Below the pieces are notes generated by a model. It saw nothing but the letters and a program-made list of their open reading frames with translations. It did not search any database and had not been told where the DNA came from. Below are positions 1 to 7,221 of a DNA stretch of 8,475 nucleotides, in pieces (the stretch's first letter is position 1; each line of letters opens with the position of its first letter). This DNA comes from Iamia sp052038315 (GTDB taxonomy: Bacteria; Actinomycetota; Acidimicrobiia; Acidimicrobiales; Iamiaceae), in contig JBQGCF010000052.1 in assembly GCA_052038315.1 (NCBI GenBank), positions 1 to 8,475 on the forward strand. Direction: 5' to 3'. The position numbers and the translations under genes are program-made.

Positions 1-924
1 GGGCCAGTCGGGGACCCGGAGCTGGGCGACCGCCTGGAGGATGCCGTCGTTCTTGTCCCACGAGGGCGGGATGGGCAGGGTCCGGCCGCCCCGCAGCTCG
101 AACACCGGCTGCAGGAACATGCCCTCGAAGGCGTTGCCCGGCCCGGCCAGCACGAGGTGGACGAGGATCGGGGCCACGCCGACCACCGCCCCGGCCAGCA
201 GGGGCACGAGCAGCTCGCGGCCCCAGCGCTTCCACAGCAGGGCGATCCCGGCCAGGCCGATCCCCACCACCAGGTCCGGCCGCCACAGCAGGGCCGCGCC
301 CATCACGATGCCGCCGAGGGCCAGTCGCCGCCGGGCGCTGCGGCTGCCGGGGTCGGCCTCGGCCCGCTCGGCGCCGCTCAGGGCGATCGACAGCCCGGCG
401 ATGCCGAGGGCCACGCCGCCGTTCCAGGCCAGGGCGGCCAGCCCGATCGGGGTGATGACGAGGAGCACGCCGAGGAACCCGCACACCGTCGCCACCCGTC
501 GGCCCCACGGCAGGGCCAGCCGGAACAGCCCGAAGATGATGGCCAGGTGCTGGACCAGGCCGTAGAAGCGCTCGGCGGCCAGCGTCGTCCCGGCCAGCTC
601 GAACCAGGCGGCCAGGCTCCATAGGCTGCCCGGGCCGTAGAGGTGCAGGAAGTCCTTGTTGGGGATGTCGCCGTTCAGGACCCGCTCGGGGAAGACGAGC
701 ATGAAGCCCTCCTCCATCGGCGGGCCCTGGTACTGGAAGAGGGTCGGGAGCGGGAGGGCGACGGCCAGGGCGACCAGCCCGACGGCCAGCACCGTGCCCC
801 GGTGCCCGGCGACCAGCAGGTCGCGCCCCCGGCGCAGCGCCGCCCACAGGGCGCGGGGGGTGTCGGCCCCGGGCTCGGGCGCGTCGTCCCGGCGCCGTCG
901 CAGCGGGTGCTCGACGGCGGTCAC
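1..924 (-). CDS. Multi-pass membrane glycosyltransferase, GT-C/PMT-like (C-terminus outside window)
   Basis: Reading the minus strand from GTG at 924 gives an open frame of 308 codons that runs off the window at position 1, so the C-terminus is missing. The protein has a short basic cytoplasmic head (LRRRRDD), a first membrane segment near residues 44-62, then a luminal loop with E71-E72-G73, D91-F92 and YGPGS (96-100). This matches the acidic-Gly and D-F...YGPG pattern in the first outer loop of GT-C enzymes, where the acidic residues act in catalysis. Several hydrophobic segments follow (about 145-185, 205-225, 240-260). By family such enzymes use polyprenyl-phosphate sugars outside the membrane to build envelope glycans; the acceptor cannot be told. 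The start is supported by AGGAGG 7 nt upstream and by the 4-base GTGA overlap with the preceding gene's stop, which indicates translational coupling. Function at family level only. Confidence 0.8.
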   Translation of the reverse strand, partial: MTAVEHPLRRRRDDAPEPGADTPRALWAALRRGRDLLVAGHRGTVLAVGLVALAVALPLPTLFQYQGPPMEEGFMLVFPERVLNGDIPNKDFLHLYGPGSLWSLAAWFELAGTTLAAERFYGLVQHLAIIFGLFRLALPWGRRVATVCGFLGVLLVITPIGLAALAWNGGVALGIAGLSIALSGAERAEADPGSRSARRRLALGGIVMGAALLWRPDLVVGIGLAGIALLWKRWGRELLVPLLAGAVVGVAPILVHLVLAGPGNAFEGMFLQPVFELRGGRTLPIPPSWDKNDGILQAVAQLRVPDWP

Positions 925-3455
925 GACGTCGCCTCCTCGGGCGCAAGCTCCGGGTCCGTTGCGCTCCCGCGAGACGGCTCGGTCGGCCCGGCGGCAGCCC
1001 CATCCCTCGGTCGATGCGGTCCCGGAAGGACGTGCGTGAGGGCGATGGCGGCGGCGATCAGCAGGGCCAGCTCCAGGGGCGTGCGGAAGCGCGTGGTGCC
1101 GTAGGCGTAGACCGTCGTGACCAGCACCATCAGCCCCAGCGAGGCCAGCGGCCACACGAGGACGCCGCGCCGGCGGAGCAGCACCAGCCCGGCCACGCCG
1201 ATCGGGGCGATGGCCCACCACGCCCACTGGCCGACGCGCGTCGCCCACTCGGGCCGGCCCTCGACCTGTTGGATGCGCACGTTCTGGCCCGGCCGGAACA
1301 GGTCGACGCCGCGCAGGACCCGGGCCGCGACCACCTTGGGGATCTGGCCCTTGTGCTCCCGGGCGTAGGCCTCGCCCTTGTCCCGCCAGTAGCGGGCCTT
1401 CTCGGCCTCGTTGCCCTCCGGCTCACCGGTCAGCTCCCGCTCCCGCACCTGGCAGTTGAACGACCAGTAGCCGATGAACTCGCCGCCGTAGCTGTCCGGG
1501 CAGTTGGCGTAGTAGAGGACCTCGTCGCCGTTGGTCGACAGGATCACGAAGGTCCCGAAGGCCCGCTGGTTGCGGATCGTCCACGGGGCGAACAGCACCA
1601 GACCGACCAGCCCGACGACGGCGACCGCCTTGATGCGCGGCCCCCACCCGATGCCCCGGCGCATCACCGCCAGCGGCGCCACGAGCAGGGGGTACAGGAA
1701 CAGCGCCTCACCCCGGGTGAGGGCGGCGAGGGCGATGGCCAGGCCGAGTAGCGCCGCCCCCCGCAGGTCCGGCCGCTCCCACCAGCGGTAGGCGGCCAGC
1801 ACGGCCAGGCCGACGAACACCGTGTAGATGCCCTCGGGCCAGAGGACACCGTCGATCACCCACAGGTTCGGGTAGGCGGCGACGAGGACGGCGGCGACCA
1901 GCCCGGCCCGGTCACCGGCCAGCCTCCGGGCGATCAGGGCGGCGACCACGACGACGGCGACGCCGAGGAGCGCCGCCATCGTCTTGTGGGCCAGGTAGGT
2001 GCGGGCCCCGCCACCCGAGGCGAGGGCGAGCCACGTCGACATCAGCGGCGGGTGGATGGCCGACGGGACCTCGATCCCCCCGTACTTCACGTAGCGGAAC
2101 GGCTCGGAGTAGCCGACCCGGTCGGCCAGCATGTTGGCCTGGTGGTGGTAGAAGAACGGGTCGCCGCCGGTCGGGTTGGTCCGGTTGATCGACACCAGGG
2201 TGAGCAGCCGCCAGGCCAGCGCTCCCCCGGTGACGGCGGCCAGGGCGGCGCCGAAGGACGGGAGCCGGCGGTCGAGCCCGGCGCCGAAGAGGGCCCGCAG
2301 CACCCACGCCGCGCCCAGCCCCACGGCGATGGTGCCCAGCACGGTGACGATCACGAGCGGACCGAGCCGCTGCGTCCCCGCCGCGCCCCCGGCCCGCAGC
2401 CCCCACAGCTGGGCGACCAGCGGGATCGCCGCCACCCCCGGCACGATCCCCCACCGAACCCCCACCCATCTCCGAACTCGGGGGAGAAGGTGACCGGTTT
2501 CGGTCGCCTTCTCCCCCGAGGTCGAGGTGGAGGTGGAGAGGACGAGGGCGGCGCCGAGGAGGGCGAGGAGGGCGCGTGCGACGAGGGTCCGGCCGGCGCC
2601 GCCGGGGTCGAGGAGGCTGCCGACGTCGGGGCTGGCCACGCCGAGCAGCCCGGCCAGGGCCGCCAGGGCGGCGACGATGCCGGCGACCCGGCGATCGACC
2701 AGCACCCGGCCCCGGGCGACCAGGGCGCCGACGACGATGCCGGCGCCGATCAGGTCGAGCTGGGCCGGCGGGGCGAGCCGGAGCACGCCGCCCCAGCCCC
2801 AGGCGTCGGGCTCGGTCGTGGCCACGCCGATCCGGACGACCAGCCCGAGGGCGCCGACGACGACACCGGCCCGCACGGCCAGGGCGACGGGGTCGCCGCC
2901 GACCCGGCGCAGGGCCCGCTCCCACAGCGGGAGCACGATCGCCCCGGCGAGGAGGGTGGCGACGAGCCAGCCCAGGCCGAGCCGGGCGGGCGAGCGGGCC
3001 AGGCTGCCGGCCAGCAGCCACTCCCGGACGACGACGGGCCAGGTCGGGGTGGCGACGTCGCTCGGGACGAGGAGGCCGGCGGCGGTCGGGAACAGGAACA
3101 GCGCGGCGGTGACGACGACCCACCAGGGGACGAGCAGGCCCCGCAGGACCCGGCCGGCCCAGGCCCGGACGTCGACGGGCGGCCGGTCGCGGAGGGCACG
3201 GCCGGTGATGCCGAGCTGGGCGGCGGCGGCGGCCACGACCAGCAGCACGCCGGCGCCGCCGTCGAACCGGCCCACGGCCCGGCCGAGGGTCGATCCCGAC
3301 GCCCCCGAGCGGGCGGCGGCCCAGCCCGCAGCCAGGGCGACCACGGCCCCGGCGGCGACGAGGACCAGCCCGTCGGCCGGCGATCGCCGCTCCCCCGTCG
3401 CCGCCACGGCCTCCGGCGCCGGGGCGCGGGAGGGGGACGAGGTCGGCGCGGGCAC
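921..3455 (-). CDS. Large membrane glycosyltransferase (GT39/PMT-like) with N-terminal acyltransferase-3-like membrane domain
   Basis: The product has 844 residues from a GTG start. The C-terminal half (about 395-844) looks like a GT39 dolichyl/polyprenyl-phosphate-sugar transferase: an outer loop GGDPFFYHHQANM (D432), IHPPLM (H468), several helices, TRGE (580-583), APWTIRNQRAFG, a soluble stretch with two Cys (YYANCPDSY, FNCQV), and TRFRTPLELALL near the end. The N-terminal half (about 25-390) has some ten hydrophobic segments. Their order recalls OafA-type acyltransferase_3 proteins: a GGAGVLLVV...GITGRAL stretch where OafA has GVdlFFvlSGfli, then RVLRGLLVPWW like the RRllRilPpyw motif. The usual catalytic His and the E-x-x-FY motif are not visible, so this half is probably non-catalytic. 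Most bacterial GT39 proteins are about 450-600 residues, so the length itself suggests a fusion. Likely role: sugar transfer to an envelope glycan. An in-frame palindrome encodes about residues 311-328. It is the first gene of the operon. Confidence is high for a membrane GT and moderate for the N-terminal reading. Confidence 0.82.
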   Translation of the reverse strand: MPAPTSSPSRAPAPEAVAATGERRSPADGLVLVAAGAVVALAAGWAAARSGASGSTLGRAVGRFDGGAGVLLVVAAAAAQLGITGRALRDRPPVDVRAWAGRVLRGLLVPWWVVVTAALFLFPTAAGLLVPSDVATPTWPVVVREWLLAGSLARSPARLGLGWLVATLLAGAIVLPLWERALRRVGGDPVALAVRAGVVVGALGLVVRIGVATTEPDAWGWGGVLRLAPPAQLDLIGAGIVVGALVARGRVLVDRRVAGIVAALAALAGLLGVASPDVGSLLDPGGAGRTLVARALLALLGAALVLSTSTSTSGEKATETGHLLPRVRRWVGVRWGIVPGVAAIPLVAQLWGLRAGGAAGTQRLGPLVIVTVLGTIAVGLGAAWVLRALFGAGLDRRLPSFGAALAAVTGGALAWRLLTLVSINRTNPTGGDPFFYHHQANMLADRVGYSEPFRYVKYGGIEVPSAIHPPLMSTWLALASGGGARTYLAHKTMAALLGVAVVVVAALIARRLAGDRAGLVAAVLVAAYPNLWVIDGVLWPEGIYTVFVGLAVLAAYRWWERPDLRGAALLGLAIALAALTRGEALFLYPLLVAPLAVMRRGIGWGPRIKAVAVVGLVGLVLFAPWTIRNQRAFGTFVILSTNGDEVLYYANCPDSYGGEFIGYWSFNCQVRERELTGEPEGNEAEKARYWRDKGEAYAREHKGQIPKVVAARVLRGVDLFRPGQNVRIQQVEGRPEWATRVGQWAWWAIAPIGVAGLVLLRRRGVLVWPLASLGLMVLVTTVYAYGTTRFRTPLELALLIAAAIALTHVLPGPHRPRDGAAAGPTEPSRGSATDPELAPEEATS
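932..937 (-). promoter_or_regulatory. Strong Shine-Dalgarno for the GT-C gene starting at 924
   Basis: On the minus strand the sequence reads AGGAGG, then 7 nt, then GTG. It lies within the last codons of the upstream 844-residue gene. It fixes the GTG at 924 as the start and supports coupled translation across the GTGA overlap. It contrasts with the first genes of the transcription units here, which show no such motif. Confidence 0.75.
2473..2524. repeat. Long palindromic element inside a coding region
   Basis: Left arm 2477-2496 and right arm 2501-2520 are 20-base inverted copies around the loop GTTT (2497-2500), with one non-identical position (T2491 against G2506). After one mismatch (A2476/G2521) the pairing continues for three more bases on each side (2473-2475 with 2522-2524). 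In a plus-strand RNA the odd pair is a U-G wobble; in the coding (minus) mRNA it is an A/C mismatch. The element sits in the 844-residue gene and is read through in frame, giving a hydrophilic SGEKATETGHLLPRVRRW segment between hydrophobic stretches. No T-run follows, so it is not an ordinary terminator. It resembles REP/RPE-type small palindromes, but I cannot tell whether other copies exist. Confidence 0.85.
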
Positions 3456-3463
3456 GGCCCGTC

Positions 3464-3469
3464 ATCCTA
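3464..3469 (-). promoter_or_regulatory. Putative -10 box (TAGGAT) for the minus-strand glycosyltransferase operon
   Basis: The minus strand reads TAGGAT, then 8 nt (GACGGGCC), then GTG at 3455. It matches the TANNNT form of actinobacterial -10 boxes, and its closeness to the GTG implies a leaderless or nearly leaderless mRNA. No clear -35 is seen. It occupies the 68-bp gap shared with the divergent aminotransferase gene. Confidence 0.45.
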
Positions 3470-3511
3470 CGGAAAGCCCGGTCGCCGTCCCGGCATCAAC
3501 CCCCGGCGTGC

Positions 3512-3517
3512 GAGGCT
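3512..3517 (+). promoter_or_regulatory. Putative -10 box (GAGGCT) for the aminotransferase gene
   Basis: GCGAGGCT stands 6 nt (all C) before the ATG at 3524. The same GCGAGGCT stands 7 nt before the ATG at 7222. This spacing would put the transcription start at the A of ATG, as in leaderless actinobacterial genes. No Shine-Dalgarno is present. The -35 region is not obvious. Confidence 0.4.
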
Positions 3518-3523
3518 CCCCCC

Positions 3524-4645
3524 ATGCACTACCGCCGCATGCCCATCGAGGTCGAGGCGCCCGAGGAGCTGGGCTACGACGTCATCGCCAACAACCTCTC
3601 CGAGTCGTCGGTCTCCGATCGGCGCCTCTCGGACCTGGGCCTCGACCTGGACCTCGACGCCCTCCTCCTCGCCTACGGCGACCACCGCGGCGACCCCCTC
3701 CTCCGCGAGGCGGTCGCGGCCCAGGGCGAGGGCCTGGCCCCGGACGACGTCCTCGTCACCGCCGGCGCCGCCCCCTCGCTCTTCGCCCTGTCCACGGCCC
3801 TGCTCGAGCCGGGCAGCCACGCCGTCGTCGCCCGCACCAACTACGCCACCAACCTGGAGACGCCCCGGGCCATCGGGGCCGACCTCGACGTGGTCGATCT
3901 GGCCTGGGCCGACGGCTGGGCCCTCGACGTCGACGAGGTCGAGCGCCGGGTCCGGCCCGGCGAGACACGGCTGATCAGCGTCACCTCGCCCCACAACCCG
4001 ACCGGGACGACGCTGGAGGAGTCCGACGTCCACCGCCTCGTCGAGCTGGCCGAGCGCAGCGGCGCCGTCCTCCTCGTCGACGAGACCTACCGCGACCTCA
4101 CCCACGCCCACGACCCGCTCCCCCTGGTCGCCACCCTGTCGCCCCGCGCCGTCAGCATCAGCTCGATGTCGAAGGCCTACGGGCTGCCCGGGCTGCGGGT
4201 CGGCTGGTCGATCTGCCGGGACCCGGAGCTGGCCGAGACCCTGCTGGCGGCCAAGGAGCAGATCTCGATCTGCGGCGCCACCATCGACGAGCACGTCGCC
4301 GGCCGGGTGCTGGCCGAGCGGGACCGGGTGCTGCCGCCGATCGTCGACGACGTGCGGGCCCGGCTGGCGGTGGTCGACGGGTGGCTGGCCGGCCAGGACA
4401 CCTTCGAGTGGGCCCGGCCCCGGGGCGGCAGCGTCGGGCTGGTCCGCTTCCGGGACGAGGTCGCCGTCGACGCCGAGCGCTTCCACCACGTGCGGCTGGC
4501 CGACCACCAGACCTACGTCGGCCCCGGCCACTGGTTCGAGGTCGACGACCGCCACTTCCGCCTCGGCTTCGGCTGGCCCACGCCGGCGGAGCTGGAGGCC
4601 GGTCTGGCCGCCCTCCTGGCGGCGGCAGAGGACTCCCTCGTCTGA
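3524..4645 (+). CDS. Class I/II PLP-dependent aminotransferase (fold type I)
   Basis: The protein has 373 residues, a usual length for the family. Visible motifs in order: YGDHRGDPLLREAVA near residue 46 (substrate and dimer region), TAGAAPSLFAL (phosphate-binding loop), SPHNPTG with N158, VDETYRDL with D186 (bonds the pyridine nitrogen) and Y189, SMSKAYGLPGLRVGW with the PLP lysine K217, and RLGFGWPT with R346, the expected carboxylate-binding Arg. All core catalytic residues are present, so it should be active in the cytoplasm, moving an amino group between an amino acid and a 2-oxo acid. The family also holds deaminases, cyclases and arginine oxidases related to capreomycidine-type enzymes, and substrate cannot be read from sequence. 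The ATG at 3524 is chosen for its spacing from the GAGGCT box. The UbiB-like gene follows after 18 nt and is probably co-transcribed. No biosynthetic cluster surrounds it. Confidence 0.9.
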   Translation: MHYRRMPIEVEAPEELGYDVIANNLSESSVSDRRLSDLGLDLDLDALLLAYGDHRGDPLLREAVAAQGEGLAPDDVLVTAGAAPSLFALSTALLEPGSHAVVARTNYATNLETPRAIGADLDVVDLAWADGWALDVDEVERRVRPGETRLISVTSPHNPTGTTLEESDVHRLVELAERSGAVLLVDETYRDLTHAHDPLPLVATLSPRAVSISSMSKAYGLPGLRVGWSICRDPELAETLLAAKEQISICGATIDEHVAGRVLAERDRVLPPIVDDVRARLAVVDGWLAGQDTFEWARPRGGSVGLVRFRDEVAVDAERFHHVRLADHQTYVGPGHWFEVDDRHFRLGFGWPTPAELEAGLAALLAAAEDSLV

Positions 4646-4663
4646 CGCCGAACCCCCGATCCG

Positions 4664-6157
4664 ATGCCCGTTCCCCCGCTGCCCGACATGGTCGACGTCC
4701 TCGACCGCTCGACCGCCATCGACGCGCGCCCCGGCCTCCGCGACCACGCCCGGCTCTGGGTCCTGCGCGGCCCCGCGGCCCGGGCCCGGGTGGCCGACGA
4801 GGCCTTCGTCCTGGCCCAGGCCTCGTTGCGCCCCCGGACCCTCCACGCCGTCGGCCGGACCGGTGTCGACCTGGCCCGCGGCGTCGCCCCCGGCCTCAAG
4901 GAGGACGCCCGGCGCCGCATCAAGGAGGGCCCGCTGGAGGACGGCGCCGCCATCAAGCACGTCCAGGAGCTGGTCAAGGCGGGCGGGTCGACCTACATCA
5001 AGCTGGGCCAGTTCGTCGCCACCGCCCAGGGCCTGCTGCCCGACGAGTGGGTCGACGCCTTCGGCTGGTGCCGGGACACGGCCACGCCGCTGCCCGAGGG
5101 CCTGGCCGAGGAGCGCTTCGAGCGCCGCTTCGACGTGCCCGTCGACCGGGTCTTCGCCGAGTTCGACCCCGAGCCGCTCGGCGCCGCGTCGATCGGCCAG
5201 GTCCACGCCGCCACGCTCCACGACGGCACCCCGGTGGTGGTCAAGGTCCGCCGCCCGGGGCTGCGGGGCCAGTTCGACCGGGACCTGCGGGCCATGGCCC
5301 TCGCCGCGGCAGCCGCCGAGCGGGCCAGCAAGGCGGCCCGGGTGGCCAACCTCACCGGCTTCGTCCAGCTGTTCGCCCAGATGGTGCTGGAGGAGATCGA
5401 CTTCCGCTTCGAGGCCACCAACCAGATCGAGATCGCCCTGGCCTCCGAGGCCGCCGGTCACGACTTCACCCGGATCCCGCACCCGATCCCCCACCTGACC
5501 GCCGAGGACGTCTTCGTGATGACCCGGGTCGACGGCGTCCCCTACACCGACGCCCTGGATGCGTACCCGGAGGCGGTCGACGGGGCCCGGCTGCTGAACC
5601 TGGCCATCACCGCCACCCTCGAGCACATGATCGCCTACGGCATCTTCCACGGGGACCTGCACGCCGGGAACGTCCTCATCAACCCCGCCGGCGACTTCTC
5701 GCTGATCGACTTCGGGATCGCCGGGCGGATCGACGCCGAGCAGCGCGCCGCCGTCGTCCGCTTCCTCTTCGGCTTCGCCCGCAACGACACGCTCGTCCAG
5801 CTCGAGGGGCTCCAGGCCTTCGGCGCCATCCCGGCCGGCTGGGACCTGCCCCAGCTCCGGGACCAGATCGAGGGCCAGCTCGACGCCATCGACCCGGCGA
5901 TCCTGCGGCGCGAGGTGCAGATGACGGTCGACACCCTCGGCCAGATGCTCGGCACGATCATCCGGGTGCTGGCCCAGAACGGCTTCACCCTGCCCAAGGA
6001 GCTGGTCCTCTTCTTCAAGAACCTGCTCTACCTGAACGGCTTCGCCGCCACCCTCACCCCCGACGCCGACCTCTTCACCCAGATCGAACCGGCCTTCACC
6101 TACTTCTTCTCGAAGTACCCGGACGTGTTGGGGCAGATCGTGTCCGACGTGATGTGA
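4664..6157 (+). CDS. AarF/UbiB (ABC1/ADCK) family atypical kinase
   Basis: The product has 497 residues and shows the full UbiB-like kinase signature. The KxGQ motif is KLGQ at 113-116. The alanine-rich nucleotide loop is GAASIGQVH from residue 173, in place of a Gly-rich P-loop. The ATP lysine is K194 in VVVKV. EEIDFRFEATNQ carries the conserved acidic and Asn residues. The catalytic loop is HGDLHAGN (H329, D331, N336), and D349 in LIDFG binds metal. Family members act as ATPases or kinases that support quinone-lipid metabolism, but actinobacteria normally use menaquinone, so the role here is open. No clear C-terminal membrane helices are visible, unlike E. coli UbiB. The start lies 18 nt after the aminotransferase stop, in the same frame; ATG 4688 is an alternative. 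No Shine-Dalgarno is evident, which fits coupling to the gene upstream. Confidence 0.93.
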   Translation: MPVPPLPDMVDVLDRSTAIDARPGLRDHARLWVLRGPAARARVADEAFVLAQASLRPRTLHAVGRTGVDLARGVAPGLKEDARRRIKEGPLEDGAAIKHVQELVKAGGSTYIKLGQFVATAQGLLPDEWVDAFGWCRDTATPLPEGLAEERFERRFDVPVDRVFAEFDPEPLGAASIGQVHAATLHDGTPVVVKVRRPGLRGQFDRDLRAMALAAAAAERASKAARVANLTGFVQLFAQMVLEEIDFRFEATNQIEIALASEAAGHDFTRIPHPIPHLTAEDVFVMTRVDGVPYTDALDAYPEAVDGARLLNLAITATLEHMIAYGIFHGDLHAGNVLINPAGDFSLIDFGIAGRIDAEQRAAVVRFLFGFARNDTLVQLEGLQAFGAIPAGWDLPQLRDQIEGQLDAIDPAILRREVQMTVDTLGQMLGTIIRVLAQNGFTLPKELVLFFKNLLYLNGFAATLTPDADLFTQIEPAFTYFFSKYPDVLGQIVSDVM

Positions 6158-6173
6158 GCCGAGCGCTCCCGAC

Positions 6174-6179
6174 TACCCT
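6174..6179 (+). promoter_or_regulatory. Possible -10 box (TACCCT) inside a small inverted repeat
   Basis: In the 87-bp gap after the kinase gene, TACCCT fits TANNNT. It lies in the 10-nt loop of a 6-bp inverted repeat (CGCTCC at 6164-6169, GGAGCG at 6180-6185). It could start a transcript with a leader of about 60-70 nt for the glycosylase gene. The repeat is too weak and lacks a T-run for an intrinsic terminator; an operator is possible but unproven. Confidence 0.25.
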
Positions 6180-6244
6180 GGAGCGTCCTCCACGAACAGC
6201 CGTTCGGACAGCAAGCCCCGACGCTGGTCCCCCGCCCCCCTGCA

Positions 6245-7192
6245 GTGAGGCCGATGCCTGCCAGACCCGACCTCCGGTCGACCGTCCCCGCCCCCGCGGG
6301 GCTCGACCTGGCCTCGACGCTCGCCCCGCTGCGCGTCGGCGTGTCGGACCCGTGCTGGCGGGTCGAGGGCACCCGCTCCTGGTGGTGGGCCACCCGGACC
6401 CCGGCCGGGCCGGTGACGACGCACCTGGTGGCCGCCTCCGACGGTCCCGAGGACGGCGCCGAGGTCGTCGTCGAGGCGTGGGGCCCGGGCGCCGAGTGGG
6501 TCGAGCCCCGGCTCCGGCTGGTGATCGGGGCCACCGACCGCCACGACCTCGACGGCGCGTCGGACCTGGTCGTCACGCTGGCCGAGCGCTTCCCCGGGTT
6601 CCGGGTGGCCGGCCACCTGCGGGTCGCCGACGCCGCCGTCGAGGCGATCTGCCGGCGAGGCGTGTCCTCCTTCGAGGCGGCCCGCTCGTGGTCCCTGATG
6701 GTCGACGCCATGGGTGACGACGCCCCCGGCCCCGGCGGCCTGCGTCTCCCGCCCGCCCCCCGGCGCCTCGCCTCCTGCGACCCCTACGACCTCCACGTCA
6801 TGGGGCTGGAGCAGGGCCGGGCCGACGAGGTGCGCCGGGTCGGATCCCACGCCTCGCGCCTCGAGGTCGAGCTGCGGGACGGAGGCGCCTCGGCGATCAG
6901 CCACCTGGCCGGGATCGCCGGGATCGGCGCCGACGTGGTCGAGCACGTCCGGGCCGTCGCCCTGGGCGATGCCGATGCCGCCCCGGTGATCGACGCCCAC
7001 CACACCGCGGCGGTCGTCCGCACCCTCTGGGCCGGCGGCCCGGGTTCGGGCGCCGGGGCGTCCGTCGGCGACGACGGCGTCGACCTGCCCGGCCTGATGG
7101 CGGCGCACGCCCCGCACCGGGGCCGTCTCGTCCGCCTGATCGCCCTGGCCGAGGCGGCCGACGCCGCCGGTGACGTCGGCCTCCCCTCCTGA
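6245..7192 (+). CDS. AlkA-like DNA glycosylase of the HhH-GPD superfamily (divergent actinobacterial type)
   Basis: The frame begins at GTG 6245 or ATG 6254 (315 or 312 residues); there is no strong ribosome site, so the start is uncertain. Numbering here is from ATG 6254. An AlkA-type N-terminal domain is suggested by DLASTLAPLRVGVSDPCWRV...WWWATRTPAGP and the WGPGAEW block. The helix-hairpin-helix is LAGIAGIGADVVEHV (about 218-232). The catalytic Asp is D247 in DADAAPVIDAHH, matching the GD-x-DA-x-x-V-x-D block of the family. The tail GLMAAHAPHRGRLVRLIAL matches the PHR...VRLI end of actinobacterial homologues. Such enzymes remove alkylated bases by cutting the N-glycosidic bond, starting base excision repair. 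The usual E-Q-K/Q-V segment reads CRRGV (133-137), and the P/V-W-T after GIG is replaced by ADV. A changed substrate range is therefore possible. It stands alone between the kinase and zinc-ribbon genes. Confidence 0.8.
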   Translation: MRPMPARPDLRSTVPAPAGLDLASTLAPLRVGVSDPCWRVEGTRSWWWATRTPAGPVTTHLVAASDGPEDGAEVVVEAWGPGAEWVEPRLRLVIGATDRHDLDGASDLVVTLAERFPGFRVAGHLRVADAAVEAICRRGVSSFEAARSWSLMVDAMGDDAPGPGGLRLPPAPRRLASCDPYDLHVMGLEQGRADEVRRVGSHASRLEVELRDGGASAISHLAGIAGIGADVVEHVRAVALGDADAAPVIDAHHTAAVVRTLWAGGPGSGAGASVGDDGVDLPGLMAAHAPHRGRLVRLIALAEAADAAGDVGLPS

Positions 7193-7208
7193 CCGCCGTC
7201 GATCGCGC

Positions 7209-7214
7209 GAGGCT
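7209..7214 (+). promoter_or_regulatory. Putative -10 box (GAGGCT) for the zinc-ribbon gene
   Basis: GCGAGGCT lies 7 nt before ATG 7222 and is identical to the octamer before the aminotransferase gene. It implies a leaderless start; no Shine-Dalgarno is seen. A CTGACC at 7189-7194 is a poor -35 candidate, because the spacing is only 14 nt. Confidence 0.4.
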
Positions 7215-7221
7215 GGGACCG

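Noticed and set aside
41..1104. Several plus-strand open frames opposite the left glycosyltransferase gene
   Set aside because: All are antisense to a frame with clear membrane segments and GT-C loop motifs, a strong ribosome site and a coupled start.
2477..2520. The palindrome as an intrinsic transcription terminator
   Set aside because: No T-run follows on either strand, and it lies in the middle of a continuous gene.
1912..3465. A 517-codon minus-strand frame starting at ATG 3465
   Set aside because: It is Arg/Pro-rich throughout with no membrane or catalytic pattern; the overlapping 844-residue frame gives regular hydrophobic helices.
3467..5662. A 731-codon open frame on the minus strand opposite the aminotransferase and kinase
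   Set aside because: The translation is low-complexity Gly/Asp/Val/Gln antisense of two genes with complete catalytic motifs; no domain is visible.
6164..6185. Rho-independent terminator after the kinase gene
   Set aside because: The stem is only 6 bp with a 10-nt loop and there is no T-run.
2527..6717. A 1396-codon open frame on the plus strand
   Set aside because: It overlaps the aminotransferase and kinase genes in another frame, is composed mainly of Arg/Pro/Gly/Ala, and shows no motif; it is an out-of-frame shadow typical of very GC-rich DNA.
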